A stretch of 64,000 bases of DNA from Leptolyngbyaceae cyanobacterium RU_5_1 (GCA_012034055.1 JAAUSG010000002.1:1-64000), one strand, 5' to 3'; positions 1 to 9,707 are shown, counted from the first letter of the stretch. Program-made: numbers and translations. Notes: generated from the sequence alone by a model not told the origin.

Positions 1-1
1 T

Positions 2-130
2 AGGAGATTTCCAGGAAAGAAACTACCAAAAAATCCTGGTAAAGACGAACGGCCGTTCGTTCCTCCAGGGGTAAAATCTTTCTCAGAAATCGCCTTAGGA
101 ATGAGAATTAAACAATATCGAATTTTGTAG
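2..130 (+). CDS. C-terminal fragment of an unknown protein
   Basis: An open frame enters from the left edge and ends at TAG at 128-130, giving about 42 residues rich in Pro and Lys and ending MRIKQYRIL. The start lies outside the window and I recognise no family. The stop codon falls inside the first bases of the palindromic repeat at 127-204, so that insertion may have set the present C-terminus. It could also be a chance frame. Confidence 0.35.
   Translation, partial: RRFPGKKLPKNPGKDERPFVPPGVKSFSEIALGMRIKQYRIL
45..60. repeat. 16-bp perfect palindrome
   Basis: ACGAACGGCCGTTCGT is perfectly self-complementary. It lies within the putative partial coding frame at the left edge. Its role is unknown; an operator-like site or chance are both possible. 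Confidence 0.4.
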
Positions 131-204
131 GATGTGTTAGGCGGTAGCCGTAACGCATCTATTCCCTGATAACGATGCGTCACGCTGCGCTAACACATCC
201 TACG
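127..204. repeat. MITE/REP-like palindromic element
   Basis: GTAGGATGTGTTAG (127-140) is repeated in perfect inverted orientation as CTAACACATCCTAC (190-203). A second inner pair, AACGCATC and GATGCGT, gives a long nested stem. Elements with this TAGGATGTGTTAG/CTAACACATCCTA layout are common dispersed intergenic repeats. No coding capacity. Confidence 0.75.
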
Positions 205-247
205 CAAGAATTCGGAGTTATTAAATTCACGATCCTTAGTACTCTAT

Positions 248-277
248 CCTTCATCCCTTTACCCTTCATCCCTTTAC
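248..277 (+). repeat. two perfect 15-bp tandem repeats upstream of efp
   Basis: CCTTCATCCCTTTAC occurs twice head to tail (248-262 and 263-277), about 95 bp upstream of the efp start. It resembles the short tandem repeats found between cyanobacterial genes and may lie in the efp leader. Confidence 0.7.
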
Positions 278-370
278 CTCATCAACCTCACATCCTTTAC
301 CACCAAAGAACCGTCTGAGCGGTAAAATGAGGTGCCAATCATTTTCTCTAGAAACTTAGGCTCAAGACTC

Positions 371-928
371 ATGATCTCCAGTAACGACTTTCGACCAGGC
401 GTAAGCATCGAGTTAGACGGTGCTGTTTGGCGGGTAGTGGAATTCCTGCATGTCAAACCTGGTAAGGGATCTGCCTTTGTCCGTACCAAACTCAAGAATG
501 TCCAAACCGGTAATGTGATTGAGCGGACGTTTCGAGCAGGGGAAACAGTACCCCAGGCGAATTTAGAAAAGAGCACAATGCAGCACACCTACAAAGATGG
601 GGATAGCTTCGTGTTCATGGACATGGCAACCTACGAGGAGACCCAGTTGAGCGCTAGCCAAATTGGCGATCGCGTCAAGTATCTCAAAGAGGGCATGGAG
701 GTTAACGTTGTGCGTTGGGGTGAGCAAATCATGGAGGTAGAATTACCGAACTCTGTCGTGCTGGAGGTCACCCAAACAGATCCTGGCGTTAAAGGAGACA
801 CAGCAACGGGCGGTACTAAACCCGCCATTGTTGAAACCGGCGCTCAAGTCATGGTTCCTCTCTTTATCTCTATTGGAGAGCGAATCAAAATTGATACCCG
901 CAATGATTCCTATTTAGGACGAGAGTGA
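371..928 (+). CDS. efp: elongation factor P
   Basis: EF-P binds between the P and E sites of the ribosome and relieves stalling at polyproline stretches. The 185-residue product has the family's usual length and starts [10 protein letters not shown]. It has the N-terminal KOW-like domain with the KPGKGSAF loop (about residues 29-36), whose Lys is the site modified in many bacteria, followed by two OB-type domains. An upstream in-frame ATG at 332 would add 13 residues not typical of the family, so 371 was chosen. It is followed after 142 bp by accB on the same strand, a pairing common in cyanobacteria, which suggests co-transcription. Confidence 0.97.
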   Translation: MISSNDFRPGVSIELDGAVWRVVEFLHVKPGKGSAFVRTKLKNVQTGNVIERTFRAGETVPQANLEKSTMQHTYKDGDSFVFMDMATYEETQLSASQIGDRVKYLKEGMEVNVVRWGEQIMEVELPNSVVLEVTQTDPGVKGDTATGGTKPAIVETGAQVMVPLFISIGERIKIDTRNDSYLGRE

Positions 929-1070
929 TAGACGGTCTGTGAAGATTAGGGGCAGACGAATACAAATGACGAATAATGAATGACTCTTCAGTTCAAGATT
1001 CATAATAATTTTTCAATTCAAAATTTTTCCTAGGCCCTGGCCCCTTTTAGTTGAGAGGTGTGCGATAACT

Positions 1071-1607
<537 letters not shown>

Positions 1608-1698
1608 AGGGGGGATATAAGGGTAAAGGGATGAGTGGGGCAGTGAAAACTGGTAACTGACCAACGACCAATCACCAACGACCAACAACCAATGACTG

Positions 1699-3020
1699 AT
1701 GACCAATGACCTTCCAATCAATCAGCTTCAAGAGGCTGCTCAACGCGGCGATTGGTCACAGTTGATTCAGTCGCTGCAGCAACTGTTGCTGACAGAGCAA
1801 GTGTCAGAGCTGCCACAGAATGATGTTGATGCGTTGTTGACGCTAGCGGTGGTGGGATTGGAAACGGCAGACTTTCAGATGGGTTGGGAGATTGCCAAAG
1901 TTTTTCCGGTGTTTGGCGATCGCGCGATTGCTCCCCTCGTTAGCCTGCTACAGGACGAAGCCGCCGAGCTAGAGTCCCGCTGGTTTGCCGCTCGTATTCT
2001 GGGCGATTTGAACAATCCTGCCGCGATTCAGGCGTTGGTTGACCAGTTGCAAGCGTCTGATGACGAAGATCTGCGTGAAATGGCGGCTGGGGCATTGGCG
2101 AATCTGGGAACTGCCGCGATCGCGGCCCTCACCGATCTACTGGCAGAGGACACGACGCGATCGTCCGCTGTGCAAGCCCTCGCCCAAATCCGCCACTCTG
2201 AGACGATTGCCCCGCTGCTGACGGTGGCCGATGATCCCCAACCCGCCGTGCGAACCCTGGTCGTTGAGGCCTTGAGCAGCTTCCATGATTCCCGCATTCC
2301 CCCAATGCTGGTGCGTGCGCTCCATGATCCGGCGGCTCCCGTGCGTCAAGCCGCGATCGCAGGACTCAGCGTTCGTCTCGACTTATCCGATCAACTCAAC
2401 CTGGTGCCGTTGCTATCAGAGTACTTGTGGGATCTTAATCTCAGTGTTTGTCAACAATCAGCCATTGCGTTAGGTCGGCTGAGAAACGATGCCGCAATTC
2501 CACCCTTAGTACGGGCATTTCAATCCCCTACCACGCCTGAGGTTCTGCAGCTAGAAATCCTGCGATCGCTGGGTTGGATTGGCACTCAAGCAGCACTGGA
2601 TACCTTGCAGCAGTTTCTGGCATCCAATGGGCAACCTGCTCTTTCTCGCTCTACGTACCACGAAACCGTAGCAACGTTGGGACGCTGGGCAGATCCGAAC
2701 CTCAAACCAGTTGCGGCCCAGGTTTTGACCCATGAACTGGTGTCCCCCTCTTTTGCTCAGCAGGACGCTGGCATTCGGCAGCGATCGCGCTGGCATTGGG
2801 TCAACTCCAGCAGTCTGCCGCCCTGGAACCCCTGATTCAGTTGCTGGCAGACGAGGATGCTGGAGTTCGTCTGCACGCGATCGCAGCGCTCAAAACCCTT
2901 GATCCCCACGCGGCTTATCAGCGATTGCAAGTGCTACAGTCTCGTCCGGATCTGCCAGAAGCTCTTCGCCAGGGGGTGGCGATCGCGCTTACCGAATGGC
3001 AAATCGAATGGCCTCAGTAA
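1699..3020 (+). pseudogene. HEAT-repeat protein (PBS-lyase type), split by a frameshift
   Basis: The first frame (1699-2835) encodes about 350 residues of HEAT/PBS-lyase repeats with alternating Ala/Leu-rich helices such as AGALANLGTAAIAAL. It then turns to non-repeat sequence. The repeats resume in the next frame with ALGQLQQSAALEPLIQLL and continue to 3020. Restoring one G at about 2780-2782, where CAG is followed by CGATCGCG instead of GCGATCGCG, joins the frames into about 440 residues. HEAT proteins of this type are scaffolds or bilin-lyase-like proteins; partner unknown. The start ATG lies within ACCAATGAC-type short repeats. Real mutation and sequence error cannot be told apart here. 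Confidence 0.75.
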
Positions 3021-3291
3021 CGTGTTACTATCCCCTTGCTAGCTGATCCAAAGCTTGCTCCATAGCCTATAACGGTTCTCACACGTCAAGGATAACCTCC
3101 TCAAATTGCAATACTTCTCGGTTAGTGGTGTCAATACGACTCAACTCAATAAACAATGAGTGAAGCTTCATCGTTGTTTCATTCAAACTGTTCTGTTTAA
3201 TGCGGGTAGCCCTTACCGGAGAACGTAGTATGTTGTGGAAAGCACGCTTTTGAGAAAGCACGCTTTGAGCAAACAAGTTATAGCAATTCTT

Positions 3292-3371
3292 CAGTAGGGA
3301 CGAACGGGCATGAGTCCGAAAGACACGCTCCGCGCTAGCGAAGCCATGCCGCAGGCTATACGTCCCTACAG
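3292..3371. repeat. palindromic intergenic element upstream of pyk
   Basis: CAGTAGGGACG (3292-3302) pairs with CGTCCCTACAG (3361-3371), with one mismatch. The interior is GC-rich and itself partly palindromic (GCTAGCGAAGCCATGCCGCAGGC). It resembles dispersed TAGGGACG/CGTCCCTA repeats; a related palindrome lies inside cimA at 20579-20612. The 430-bp gap before pyk holds no other gene I can support. Confidence 0.6.
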
Positions 3372-3452
3372 TGAATGTATTCCACGCAAACGAGAACCGC
3401 TATAGCAATCACGATTTGTACCCCCGATCCCCTCTTCCTTCATTAGTCATCC

Positions 3453-5234
3453 ATGCAAGTGCAAGCATCTCAACGTCGAACCAAGATTGTGGCTACGATT
3501 GGTCCTGCTACCAGCAGCCCCGATATGCTGCGGGCATTGATCGAAGCAGGTGCAACAACGCTACGCCTGAACTTCTCCCACGGTAGCCATGACGATCACC
3601 AACGCAGCATTCGCCTGATTCGGCAAACCTCATTTGAGTTGAATCAACCCGTCGGTATTTTGCAAGACCTGCAGGGCCCCAAAATTCGGTTGGGACGGTT
3701 TGAGAATGGCTCCATCGTGGTCAAGAGGGGCGATCGCTTCATCCTCACCAGCAACGCACAGACAGGCACTCAAGAACGCAGTTGCGTCACCTACGGACTC
3801 CTTGCAGACGAAGTTCCCGAAGGCGCAACTATTTTGCTAGACGACGGCCGGGTTGAAATGCGCGTTGAAGCGGTGAAGCGATCGGCTAGAGAGCTTCACT
3901 GTCAGGTTGTGGTTGGCGGTGTTCTTTCCAACAACAAAGGGGTTAACTTCCCTGGCGTGTACCTGTCGATCAAAGCGATGACAGACAAGGATCGCAAAGA
4001 CCTCACCTTTGGACTCGATCAGGGCGTGGACTGGGTGGCGCTCAGTTTTGTCCGCAACCCTCAAGACGTGCTGGAAATTAAAGAGCTAATTTCAGCAGCG
4101 GGTAAGCAGGTGCCTGTGATCGTCAAAATCGAAAAACACGAGGCGATCGAAGAAATGGATGCCATCCTCTCGATCAGCGATGGCGTCATGGTTGCAAGGG
4201 GGGATTTAGGCGTGGAGCTTCCGGCAGAGGATGTTCCCATTCTGCAAAAGCGTCTAATTTCCACCGCCAACCGCATGGGCATCCCCGTCATCACCGCCAC
4301 CCAGATGCTGGACAGTATGGTGCATAGTCCGCGTCCCACCCGTGCCGAAGTCTCCGACGTTGCCAATGCCATTCTCGATGGCACTGATGCCGTGATGCTC
4401 TCCAACGAAACGGCGGTTGGCAAACATCCCATCGAAGCGGTGAAAACAATGGCCCAAATTGCTCGACGAATTGAGCAGGAACATTTGCGTCGCAACAGTG
4501 AAGACAGTGGGCGCTCCATTCCCAATGCCATCAGTCAAGCCGTTGCACGGATCGCTGAACAGCTAGATGCCGCTGCCATCATGACATTGACCAAAACTGG
4601 CGCAACTGCCCGTAACGTCTCCAAGTTTCGCCCCAAAAAACCCATCCTGGCCGTTACTCCCCATGTAGACGTGGCCCGACAACTCCAACTCGTTTGGGGA
4701 GTCAAACCCCTGCTGGTATTGGACTTACCCTCAACTGGACAAACGTTCCAGGCAGCCACAAATGTTGCGCAAGAAAAGCAACTCCTCGGTGAGGGCGACC
4801 TGGTTGTCATGACTGCAGGCACCCTGCAAGGTGTCTCTGGCTCAACTGATTTGATTAAGGTCGAAGTGGTGACCGCTGTGCGGGGCAAAGGTGTTGGGAT
4901 CGGACAAGGTTCTGTCAGCGGCAAAGCCAGAGTGGTTCATACCGACTTTGAAGCCAGCAGCTTTAACCCTGGAGAAATTTTAGTAGCGTCCAGCACCAGT
5001 GTTGACCTTGTGGAAGCCATCCGACGCGCCGCCGGAATCATCACCGAAGATGGCAGCTTGACAAGTCATGCAGCCGTGATCGGTTTGCGGTTGAGTGTTC
5101 CTGTAATTGTTGGCGTGAAAAATGCCACTGCTGCGATTCGAGACGGCGAAATCGTCACCCTGGACATGCAACGGGGCGTCGTCTATGCAGGCTCAACCGC
5201 CAGCCAAACCGATGCGGCGCTGTCATCTGTGTAA
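3453..5234 (+). CDS. pyk: pyruvate kinase with C-terminal PEP-utiliser domain
   Basis: Pyruvate kinase converts PEP and ADP to pyruvate and ATP in the last step of glycolysis. The 593-residue product starts with the barrel segment TKIVATIGPATSS and has the active-site segment TATQMLDSMVHSPRPTRAE and the alpha/beta allosteric domain. An extra C-terminal domain from about residue 505 (GEILVASSTSVDL, LTSHAAVIGL) is of the PEP-utilising mobile-domain type, as in many cyanobacterial and Bacillus enzymes. Its TSHAAV keeps the His. The gene appears monocistronic, between a palindromic repeat and a decayed IS1. Confidence 0.97.
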   Translation: MQVQASQRRTKIVATIGPATSSPDMLRALIEAGATTLRLNFSHGSHDDHQRSIRLIRQTSFELNQPVGILQDLQGPKIRLGRFENGSIVVKRGDRFILTSNAQTGTQERSCVTYGLLADEVPEGATILLDDGRVEMRVEAVKRSARELHCQVVVGGVLSNNKGVNFPGVYLSIKAMTDKDRKDLTFGLDQGVDWVALSFVRNPQDVLEIKELISAAGKQVPVIVKIEKHEAIEEMDAILSISDGVMVARGDLGVELPAEDVPILQKRLISTANRMGIPVITATQMLDSMVHSPRPTRAEVSDVANAILDGTDAVMLSNETAVGKHPIEAVKTMAQIARRIEQEHLRRNSEDSGRSIPNAISQAVARIAEQLDAAAIMTLTKTGATARNVSKFRPKKPILAVTPHVDVARQLQLVWGVKPLLVLDLPSTGQTFQAATNVAQEKQLLGEGDLVVMTAGTLQGVSGSTDLIKVEVVTAVRGKGVGIGQGSVSGKARVVHTDFEASSFNPGEILVASSTSVDLVEAIRRAAGIITEDGSLTSHAAVIGLRLSVPVIVGVKNATAAIRDGEIVTLDMQRGVVYAGSTASQTDAALSSV

Positions 5235-5409
5235 GGCGAGAGGATTGAAGATTGGAAAAAGCTTGGTCACTGGGTCGTTACTAACTGCTGTTGGCTGTTG
5301 GACGGGAAATCACCCAATCCTAAAATCTAAAATCCAATACCAATGACTCCTAAGAAACTAGATTTTGGATAAGCATACATACTCACCCCGTAGGCTCAGT
5401 TTCTGGTTG

Positions 5410-6102
5410 TGTTTTAGACAAAGGGATCTTATACTGAGACGGTCAAACTAAGAGAGCAGATGATGCGGGGTACGCAAATGCCAAAGGTACTAGAACCTGT
5501 ACACTGTCTAGACTGCGACGGAACCGAAATGGGTAGTGGTATTCGTGATACGGCTCGAAATCTTCCCATTAGCACGACCACTGTAATCGAAGAATTAAAA
5601 AAAAAGGGCGTCAGCTTGAACGGGTGAATAACCCGTTGATTGAGCAACTCCAACCAACGGCAGTAGAGATTATCAAACGGGTTGAAGATGCCGAGCTAGA
5701 CGAGATGTGGAGCTTTGTTAGGACGAAGAAACACGAGCGATGGTTATGGCATGCGATCAACCATGCAACCGGAACGATCTTGGCGTATGTTGGCGCTGAC
5801 CACAAAGACGAAGTATTCCTGCAACTCAAAGCGTTGTTGGAACCGTTTGGGATCGAGCAGTTCTATCCGGATGGTTGGGGTGCCTATCAATGTCATCTCG
5901 AATCCGAGCATGTCATCGGCAGGCGCATACCCAAAAAATTGAACGGAAACACTTGGCGTTACGCACCCGCATTAAACGGTTAGCCCGCAAGACAATTTGC
6001 TTTTCCAAGTCCACCCAAATGCACGACATTGTGCTGGGATTGTTGATTAACCGATACGAGTTTGAACGAGCTGTCTAAAGTGAGATCCCCTTGTCTAAAA
6101 CA
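5410..6102 (+). mobile_element. decayed IS1-family element
   Basis: Terminal inverted repeats of about 25 bp bound the element: TGTTTTAGACAAAGGGATCT from 5410, and its near-complement ending in CTAAAACA at 6102. The transposase inside is IS1-like. The element is about 693 bp, shorter than a typical IS1 of about 770 bp, consistent with an internal deletion. No clear 8-9 bp target duplication is visible in the flanks. Confidence 0.8.
5460..6078 (+). pseudogene. IS1 InsAB' transposase, broken
   Basis: The first frame encodes a shortened InsA: one CxxC remnant (CLDC), then the helix-turn-helix segment GIRDTARNLPISTTTVIEEL. The rest of the zinc-finger region is missing. An A9 run (5597-5605) lies where IS1 elements shift by -1, and the -1 frame continues as InsB with DELDEMWSF-type catalytic sequence (AELDEMWSFVRTKK, FYPDGWGAYQ). 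At about 5921-5930 one base is missing. The conserved C-terminus (HTQKIERKHLALRTRIKRL, INRYEFERAV) lies in another frame. The copy is therefore probably dead by itself. Confidence 0.8.
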
Positions 6103-6414
6103 TGACCGGCTGCCTCTCAGTCTATTAGACTTGCCCCAAAAACTCCAGTTCTCAAGATGGATGAGGTTTAATTACTTATTGGCTGAGTCGAGAAATACAG
6201 CATTAGAAGTACAAAATACAGTGCTAGCAGCACATAGCTGAATATAAAAACTCAATTTGTTGCTTCAATATCGTCAATAGCTCAATTAAATTTAGTTCTA
6301 ACAACTGCAATGTATAAAGCGCGCGGATTTGAGCACTTTATAGCCTACTTCGGCAATACATTGATTGTCTAAATAAACTATGATAGTAACTATAAAGACT
6401 ATACGAGGGCACCC
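6103..6414. other. AT-rich intergenic region without a gene
   Basis: The region between the IS1 end and the Psb34-like gene has no frame with family resemblance. It presumably holds the promoter of the downstream gene. A GAGG ribosome-binding site lies just before the ATG at 6415. Confidence 0.5.
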
Positions 6415-6723
6415 ATGAGCTACACCAAGACGCAAGGGAGAACCCTCAATCTCAATGAAAAGCATCGAAGTGACGGCAGTGAACTGATCCCTGCTGAAGT
6501 TCAAGCTAATATTCGTCAAGATGATATCCCATCGCTTGATGCTCCGTTGGCAATTGGTTACACCGTAGACGAGGAAGGGCTGATCAATAACTACGCAATT
6601 CAGCCTGACATGTCTACATCAGAATATCCTTCGCCAGAGCAGCAGCGGCGATATGTTTTCCTGGGAGCAGGAGCGACTCTGCTTGTTGTCATGCTGCTAT
6701 TAGTTACATTCTCCGTTAGCTAG
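6415..6723 (+). CDS. Psb34/ssl1498-like small membrane protein with extra N-terminus
   Basis: The C-terminal half of this 102-residue product reads GYTVDEEGLINNYAIQPDM, then a PSPEQQRRY segment and a single membrane helix (about residues 80-100). I recognise this as the pattern of the ssl1498 light-harvesting-like family, whose founding member (Psb34) binds photosystem II assembly intermediates. The first 45 or so residues are polar and not typical of the family. GAGG lies 6 bp before the ATG. The family call is by recalled pattern, so it is moderate; a thylakoid location is inferred. Confidence 0.6.
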   Translation: MSYTKTQGRTLNLNEKHRSDGSELIPAEVQANIRQDDIPSLDAPLAIGYTVDEEGLINNYAIQPDMSTSEYPSPEQQRRYVFLGAGATLLVVMLLLVTFSVS

Positions 6724-6812
6724 GCATCCAGATTATTTGTCAATACCCCCGTCAAAGTGACAGGCAAAGTCCAAACTCCCTGGTTTGGTAGCAGCGTGGG
6801 TATGAACATTGC

Positions 6813-6947
6813 ATGCGCTTCGTGCTTGATTCAGAAGGCAAGATTTTCTTTGTAGCGATCGATCTACTCGCATCGCCGAAAGAGTTGTTAAACCTGGTAC
6901 GCCAATAGTTCGTTGATCCAGATGTCAGTCTGCTAAATGGACTGTAA
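6813..6947 (+). pseudogene. gene relic with in-frame amber codon
   Basis: The frame from ATG 6813 reads RFVLDSEGKIFFVAIDLLA and on to LVRQ, meets TAG at 6906-6908, then continues in the same frame as FVDPDVSLLNGL to TAA at 6945-6947. Both halves look protein-like, which suggests a nonsense mutation in a small or truncated gene. I do not recognise the family. The rest of the gap 6724-7117 shows nothing else. Confidence 0.4.
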
Positions 6948-7117
6948 AAAGCAATCCTTCGGGGCATAGTTCTTGTAACCCATCAATCTCGTAAATAGAT
7001 TTTGTAAGCAGAAGAGCATTGCCCCGCAGCAAAGATTTCCACTTCCTAACCCCCATGATTATCTTCAACTGAACTGTCGCTACTAACTTGTATAAATCCT
7101 TAAAAAGGATGGTAATG

Positions 7118-7348
7118 ATGCCTACAGTCTACAATCCCGCTTTCCGCGAAGAACCCCGCAACCAACCGATAAAAGTTGTCCCTTTGGTAGAACGAGAGAC
7201 TATTCTGAGCTGGTTAGAAAGCACTGGCAGGTTGCAGCTCGGTGATGAAGTTGATGAATTTCAGGATCGTAAGATGTCAGAAGACCTGGATGATTTTTTA
7301 GATCCAGAAAGTCTCATCTTGGAAGATGAGGAAGAAGAATTAGAATGA
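7118..7348 (+). CDS. DUF3134-family small acidic protein
   Basis: The protein of about 76 residues begins MPTVYNPAFREEPRNQP, has the core ILSWLESTGRL and ends in a strongly acidic tail (EDEEEELE). This fits the cyanobacterial DUF3134 family, whose function is unknown to me. A purine-rich AAAAAGGA at about 7102-7109 favours the ATG at 7118 (or 7115) over the earlier TTG at 7088. It precedes a MITE-like element. Confidence 0.65.
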   Translation: MPTVYNPAFREEPRNQPIKVVPLVERETILSWLESTGRLQLGDEVDEFQDRKMSEDLDDFLDPESLILEDEEEELE

Positions 7349-7366
7349 GAGAAAGAATCATCGCCC

Positions 7367-7557
7367 TAAGAGGATGTTTGAAAAGGTATGGTCTGTGATG
7401 TTAAGCACTCAGCGATCCCCCCTAGCCCCCCTTAATAAGGGGGGAAATCAGCTCAAAGTTCCCCTTATTAAGGGGGCTTAAAGCCCTTCGGGCATACAAG
7501 AAAAGGGGGATCTTTCACGCTTTGCGACGGACAGTAGGATTTTTAAAACATCCTCTA
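7367..7557. repeat. MITE-like element with AGAGGATGTTT ends
   Basis: TAAGAGGATGTTT (7367-7379) and AAAACATCCTCTA (7545-7557) form terminal inverted repeats about 190 bp apart. The interior carries palindromic CCCCCTTAATAAGGGGGG-type modules and no gene. A second element with matching ends lies at 8955-9106. Confidence 0.65.
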
Positions 7558-7815
7558 ACATGATTCTTTTGTAGGAAATTGTTCTACTATTTTTCACTGA
7601 ACCCAAGCAGCAATAATTAATACAGTTCAGTTTGATAGATAAACACAATCTTGACGGCAAATTATAGTTCTGTGGGTGATTGTGGAAAATTCATGCTTGA
7701 CGTAGTGTGGAAATTTAAGCTGCTTGTTGTACGAAATAAATCTACGACCTTTGAGAGATTTAGAGAATAGACAAAATTCAGATCAAATCGAAGAAATTTT
7801 GATTGAGGAAGCACT

Positions 7816-7926
7816 ATGCCAAAAGAGCGTAAAGGCAACAAAGAATCTAAAAAACCGAAAGCAGATTCTGATGGAACCAAAAAGCAAAAGAAAGACCCTA
7901 AAAGACACGATGGATCGGCAACATAA
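7816..7926 (+). CDS. 36-residue highly basic hypothetical protein
   Basis: The frame from ATG 7816 encodes MPKERKGNKESKKPKADSDG followed by another Lys-rich stretch, about 36 residues with no hydrophobic core. A good ribosome-binding site, GAGGAA, lies 5 bp upstream. Similar short MPKE-type Lys-rich proteins occur in cyanobacteria; function unknown. The strong terminator at 8172 may end its transcript, after a MITE-like insertion in the 3' region. Confidence 0.5.
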   Translation: MPKERKGNKESKKPKADSDGTKKQKKDPKRHDGSAT

Positions 7927-7956
7927 CGATTCGATCGCCGTAGTCAGTCTTCACTA

Positions 7957-8117
7957 AGAAACTGTTTGTAAGCAAAGATTTAGGCTCCCCTAAATCCCCT
8001 TTAATTAGGGGGGATCTCAGACTCTTGGTTCGCTTCCCTCCTTGTTAAGGAGGGTTAGAGAGGATCAAATCTTGAAGCCTGTTTCAGTCTCTTCAAATTC
8101 ATTCACAAACAGTCTCT
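7957..8117. repeat. MITE-like element with AAACTGTTTGT ends
   Basis: AGAAACTGTTTGTA (7957-7970) is matched in inverse by CACAAACAGTCTCT (8104-8117). The interior has CCCCTTTAATTAGGGGGG-like palindromic modules and no gene. Confidence 0.6.
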
Positions 8118-8171
8118 AGCATCATTCTATTTTGCTTCTCTTCAAATAATTGGCGATCGCTTAATCACTTG

Positions 8172-8215
8172 AAAATCCCACCTACTTATTGTGGACAAGA
8201 GGTGGGATTTTTTTA
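8172..8215 (+). terminator. rho-independent terminator
   Basis: AAATCCCACCT pairs with AGGTGGGATTT and is followed by a run of seven to eight T. The stem is about 10 bp with a loop of about 17 nt. It would stop transcription coming from the small basic gene at 7816, or an unrecognised short RNA. Confidence 0.75.
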
Positions 8216-8217
8216 TT

Positions 8218-8247
8218 AATCAAATAACCCTGGAAATGAAACAGCAT
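8218..8247 (+). repeat. copy 1 of the AAATAAC-GAAATGAAACA box
   Basis: AATCAAATAACCCTGGAAAT continuing GAAACAGCAT recurs almost unchanged at 9837-9865 and 12854-12880. It lies about 185-215 bp upstream of nblA. It may be a regulatory box or part of a duplicated nblA leader. Confidence 0.55.
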
Positions 8248-8326
8248 AGTGTCATAGTGTGAGAGTAACTCGTTAGATAAGGTTCTCGTTATCAAGAGAA
8301 ATGCAGCGATCTATTATTTTTCAAAA

Positions 8327-8357
8327 TTGTCAAACTATGTAAATAATTTGTTATACT
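8327..8357 (+). promoter_or_regulatory. candidate sigma70-type promoter for nblA
   Basis: TTGTCA (8327-8332) and TATACT (8352-8357) are separated by 19 bp, slightly longer than ideal, about 75 bp upstream of the nblA start. This is inference only; no other -10/-35 pair in the leader looks better. Confidence 0.35.
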
Positions 8358-8432
8358 AACTTACATGACTCAACAAACGAGATGTAATGCATTACTCAGG
8401 CTCACGGCTTTTACTCTCCATAGGAGACAGCT

Positions 8433-8642
8433 ATGAATCAGGCGCTCGAACTCACTTTAGAACAGGAATTCAGCCTTAGATGCTTTGCAGATAAAGTGCA
8501 GCAAATGTCTCATAAACAGGCTCATGAGTTTTTGATTGAACAGTATCGGCTGATGATGCTTCAGGAAACCATGTATCAGAATCTCCTGAAGCACGAATGG
8601 AAATTGGATGGAGATCTCGCCTCCTTCCAAACGGAAAAGTAA
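8433..8642 (+). CDS. nblA: phycobilisome degradation protein NblA
   Basis: NblA is a small proteolysis adaptor that binds phycobiliproteins and delivers phycobilisomes to Clp protease during nutrient or light stress. The 69-residue product has the family core LTLEQEFSLRCFADKVQQMS, the QAHEFLIEQYRLMMLQE helix and the C-terminal LLKHEW. A GGAGA site lies 7-8 bp before the ATG. The next gene, also stress-related, encodes a high-light-inducible protein 57 bp downstream. A relic copying the nblA leader and first codons lies at 12854-12951. Confidence 0.93.
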   Translation: MNQALELTLEQEFSLRCFADKVQQMSHKQAHEFLIEQYRLMMLQETMYQNLLKHEWKLDGDLASFQTEK

Positions 8643-8699
8643 GCGTTACGTTTCACAGTTGATCGAGTTCTTATAGCCACAAAATTTGGAGCCATTATC

Positions 8700-8876
8700 A
8701 TGACAAGTTCTACCAAAGGAACCTCTTCTTCTAACGATCGCAACGGTTGGATTTGGGGATTTACGCCTCGAGCTGAGAGTTGGAATGGTCGTCTGGCAAT
8801 GCTTGGTTTTGCGTCTGCTCTTCTGATTGAGGTATTGTCCGGCCAGGGCGTTCTTCACTTCTGGAATCTGTTGTAA
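8700..8876 (+). CDS. high-light-inducible protein (one-helix CAB-like)
   Basis: The 58-residue frame carries the chlorophyll-binding motif [19 protein letters not shown] (about residues 27-45) in one membrane helix, the hallmark of Hlip/SCP proteins. These bind chlorophyll and carotenoid, protect photosystem II and its assembly intermediates, and sit in the thylakoid membrane. [11 protein letters not shown] precedes the helix as usual. It lies 57 bp downstream of nblA on the same strand, so the two may share a stress-induced transcript. Confidence 0.92.
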   Translation: MTSSTKGTSSSNDRNGWIWGFTPRAESWNGRLAMLGFASALLIEVLSGQGVLHFWNLL

Positions 8877-8954
8877 GTCAGCCAGAATTGATGAATTAGA
8901 TCGACTTGGCTAACCATTGCTGATTTTTTCATCATCCGGACAACGTCTTTTGGA

Positions 8955-9106
8955 CTTAGAGGATGTCTTAGAAGTGGCAAATGGGTTAGCAACAGATAGG
9001 GAACGGATGAAGCGGATGGGAAATTGCAGGCGATACCCGTCAACCATCCGTTTCATCCGCTACTGAATCCGTTGCCAATCATATACTTCCCAGACATCCT
9101 CTTAGC
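8955..9106. repeat. MITE-like element with GAGGATGTCT ends
   Basis: CTTAGAGGATGTCT at the left and AGACATCCTCTTAG at the right form terminal inverted repeats, like those of the element at 7367-7557. The interior (about 8983-9080) has GGATGAAGCGGATGG and CCATCCGTTTCATCCGCTAC. It recurs at 53230-53326, so the core is a dispersed repeat. Confidence 0.65.
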
Positions 9107-9224
9107 AATTTCTAGCTTGCTCTGGACTCCCATCTTTTCATTAAAGTGAGCAGATGAGAGGTTAAATAGCCAAACTCAATCCAGTACTTTAATCTGTATT
9201 CAATCAATTCAAATTGCTATTTTC

Positions 9225-9707
9225 ATGGATAGTGCAGATACCTCGGTTCAAGGCTTCCATGAGCAGGGAGTTTACCCCTGCCCAGCCTGTCGTTTGGGTC
9301 AGATTCAAGCGTTGTCCTTAATGGATGCAATGGCTTGTAACGCTTGTCGGCACATTTTCACGGCTAACCTGGAAAGACAATGGCTCTTGATGGTCGATCG
9401 CTCACCGCCCCTGGTTTGGCACTGGAATGGTAGAAATTGGACAGGAGCGCACGTAGAAGGTGTGAAGCTAGGTTGGAGATACTGGCTCAATGCAGTGGCT
9501 TTTGTGCTGTTGCCACCTGTCTTGATTGGATTATCAGCTTACATAGTTACGGATTCTGGTGCTCCTCTGCCCCTGCTATCTATCGTGTGGACGGGGTTAA
9601 CCTTTTTGTTTCACTTAGCTTTGATCGGGCGCTCAGTGATCGGATTTTATCGATTCCCAGTGGGAACTTACTTCAGCGTCATGGGACGGAATCTTTTGAG
9701 CCGCTAA
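9225..9707 (+). CDS. zinc-ribbon membrane protein, unknown function
   Basis: The 160-residue protein has an N-terminal zinc-ribbon made of CPAC (19-22) and CNAC (38-41), then WHWNGRNWTGAH. Two hydrophobic membrane segments follow (about residues 84-107 and 113-137), and the protein ends with a basic tail. It resembles conserved cyanobacterial membrane proteins of unknown function. Gene order (hlip, this gene, receiver, ftsH) suggests a membrane stress context, but that is inference. Confidence 0.6.
   Translation: MDSADTSVQGFHEQGVYPCPACRLGQIQALSLMDAMACNACRHIFTANLERQWLLMVDRSPPLVWHWNGRNWTGAHVEGVKLGWRYWLNAVAFVLLPPVLIGLSAYIVTDSGAPLPLLSIVWTGLTFLFHLALIGRSVIGFYRFPVGTYFSVMGRNLLSR

Noticed and set aside
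5401-6111. Target-site duplication around the IS1 element
   Set aside because: The 9-bp flanks do not match convincingly, so no duplication is claimed.
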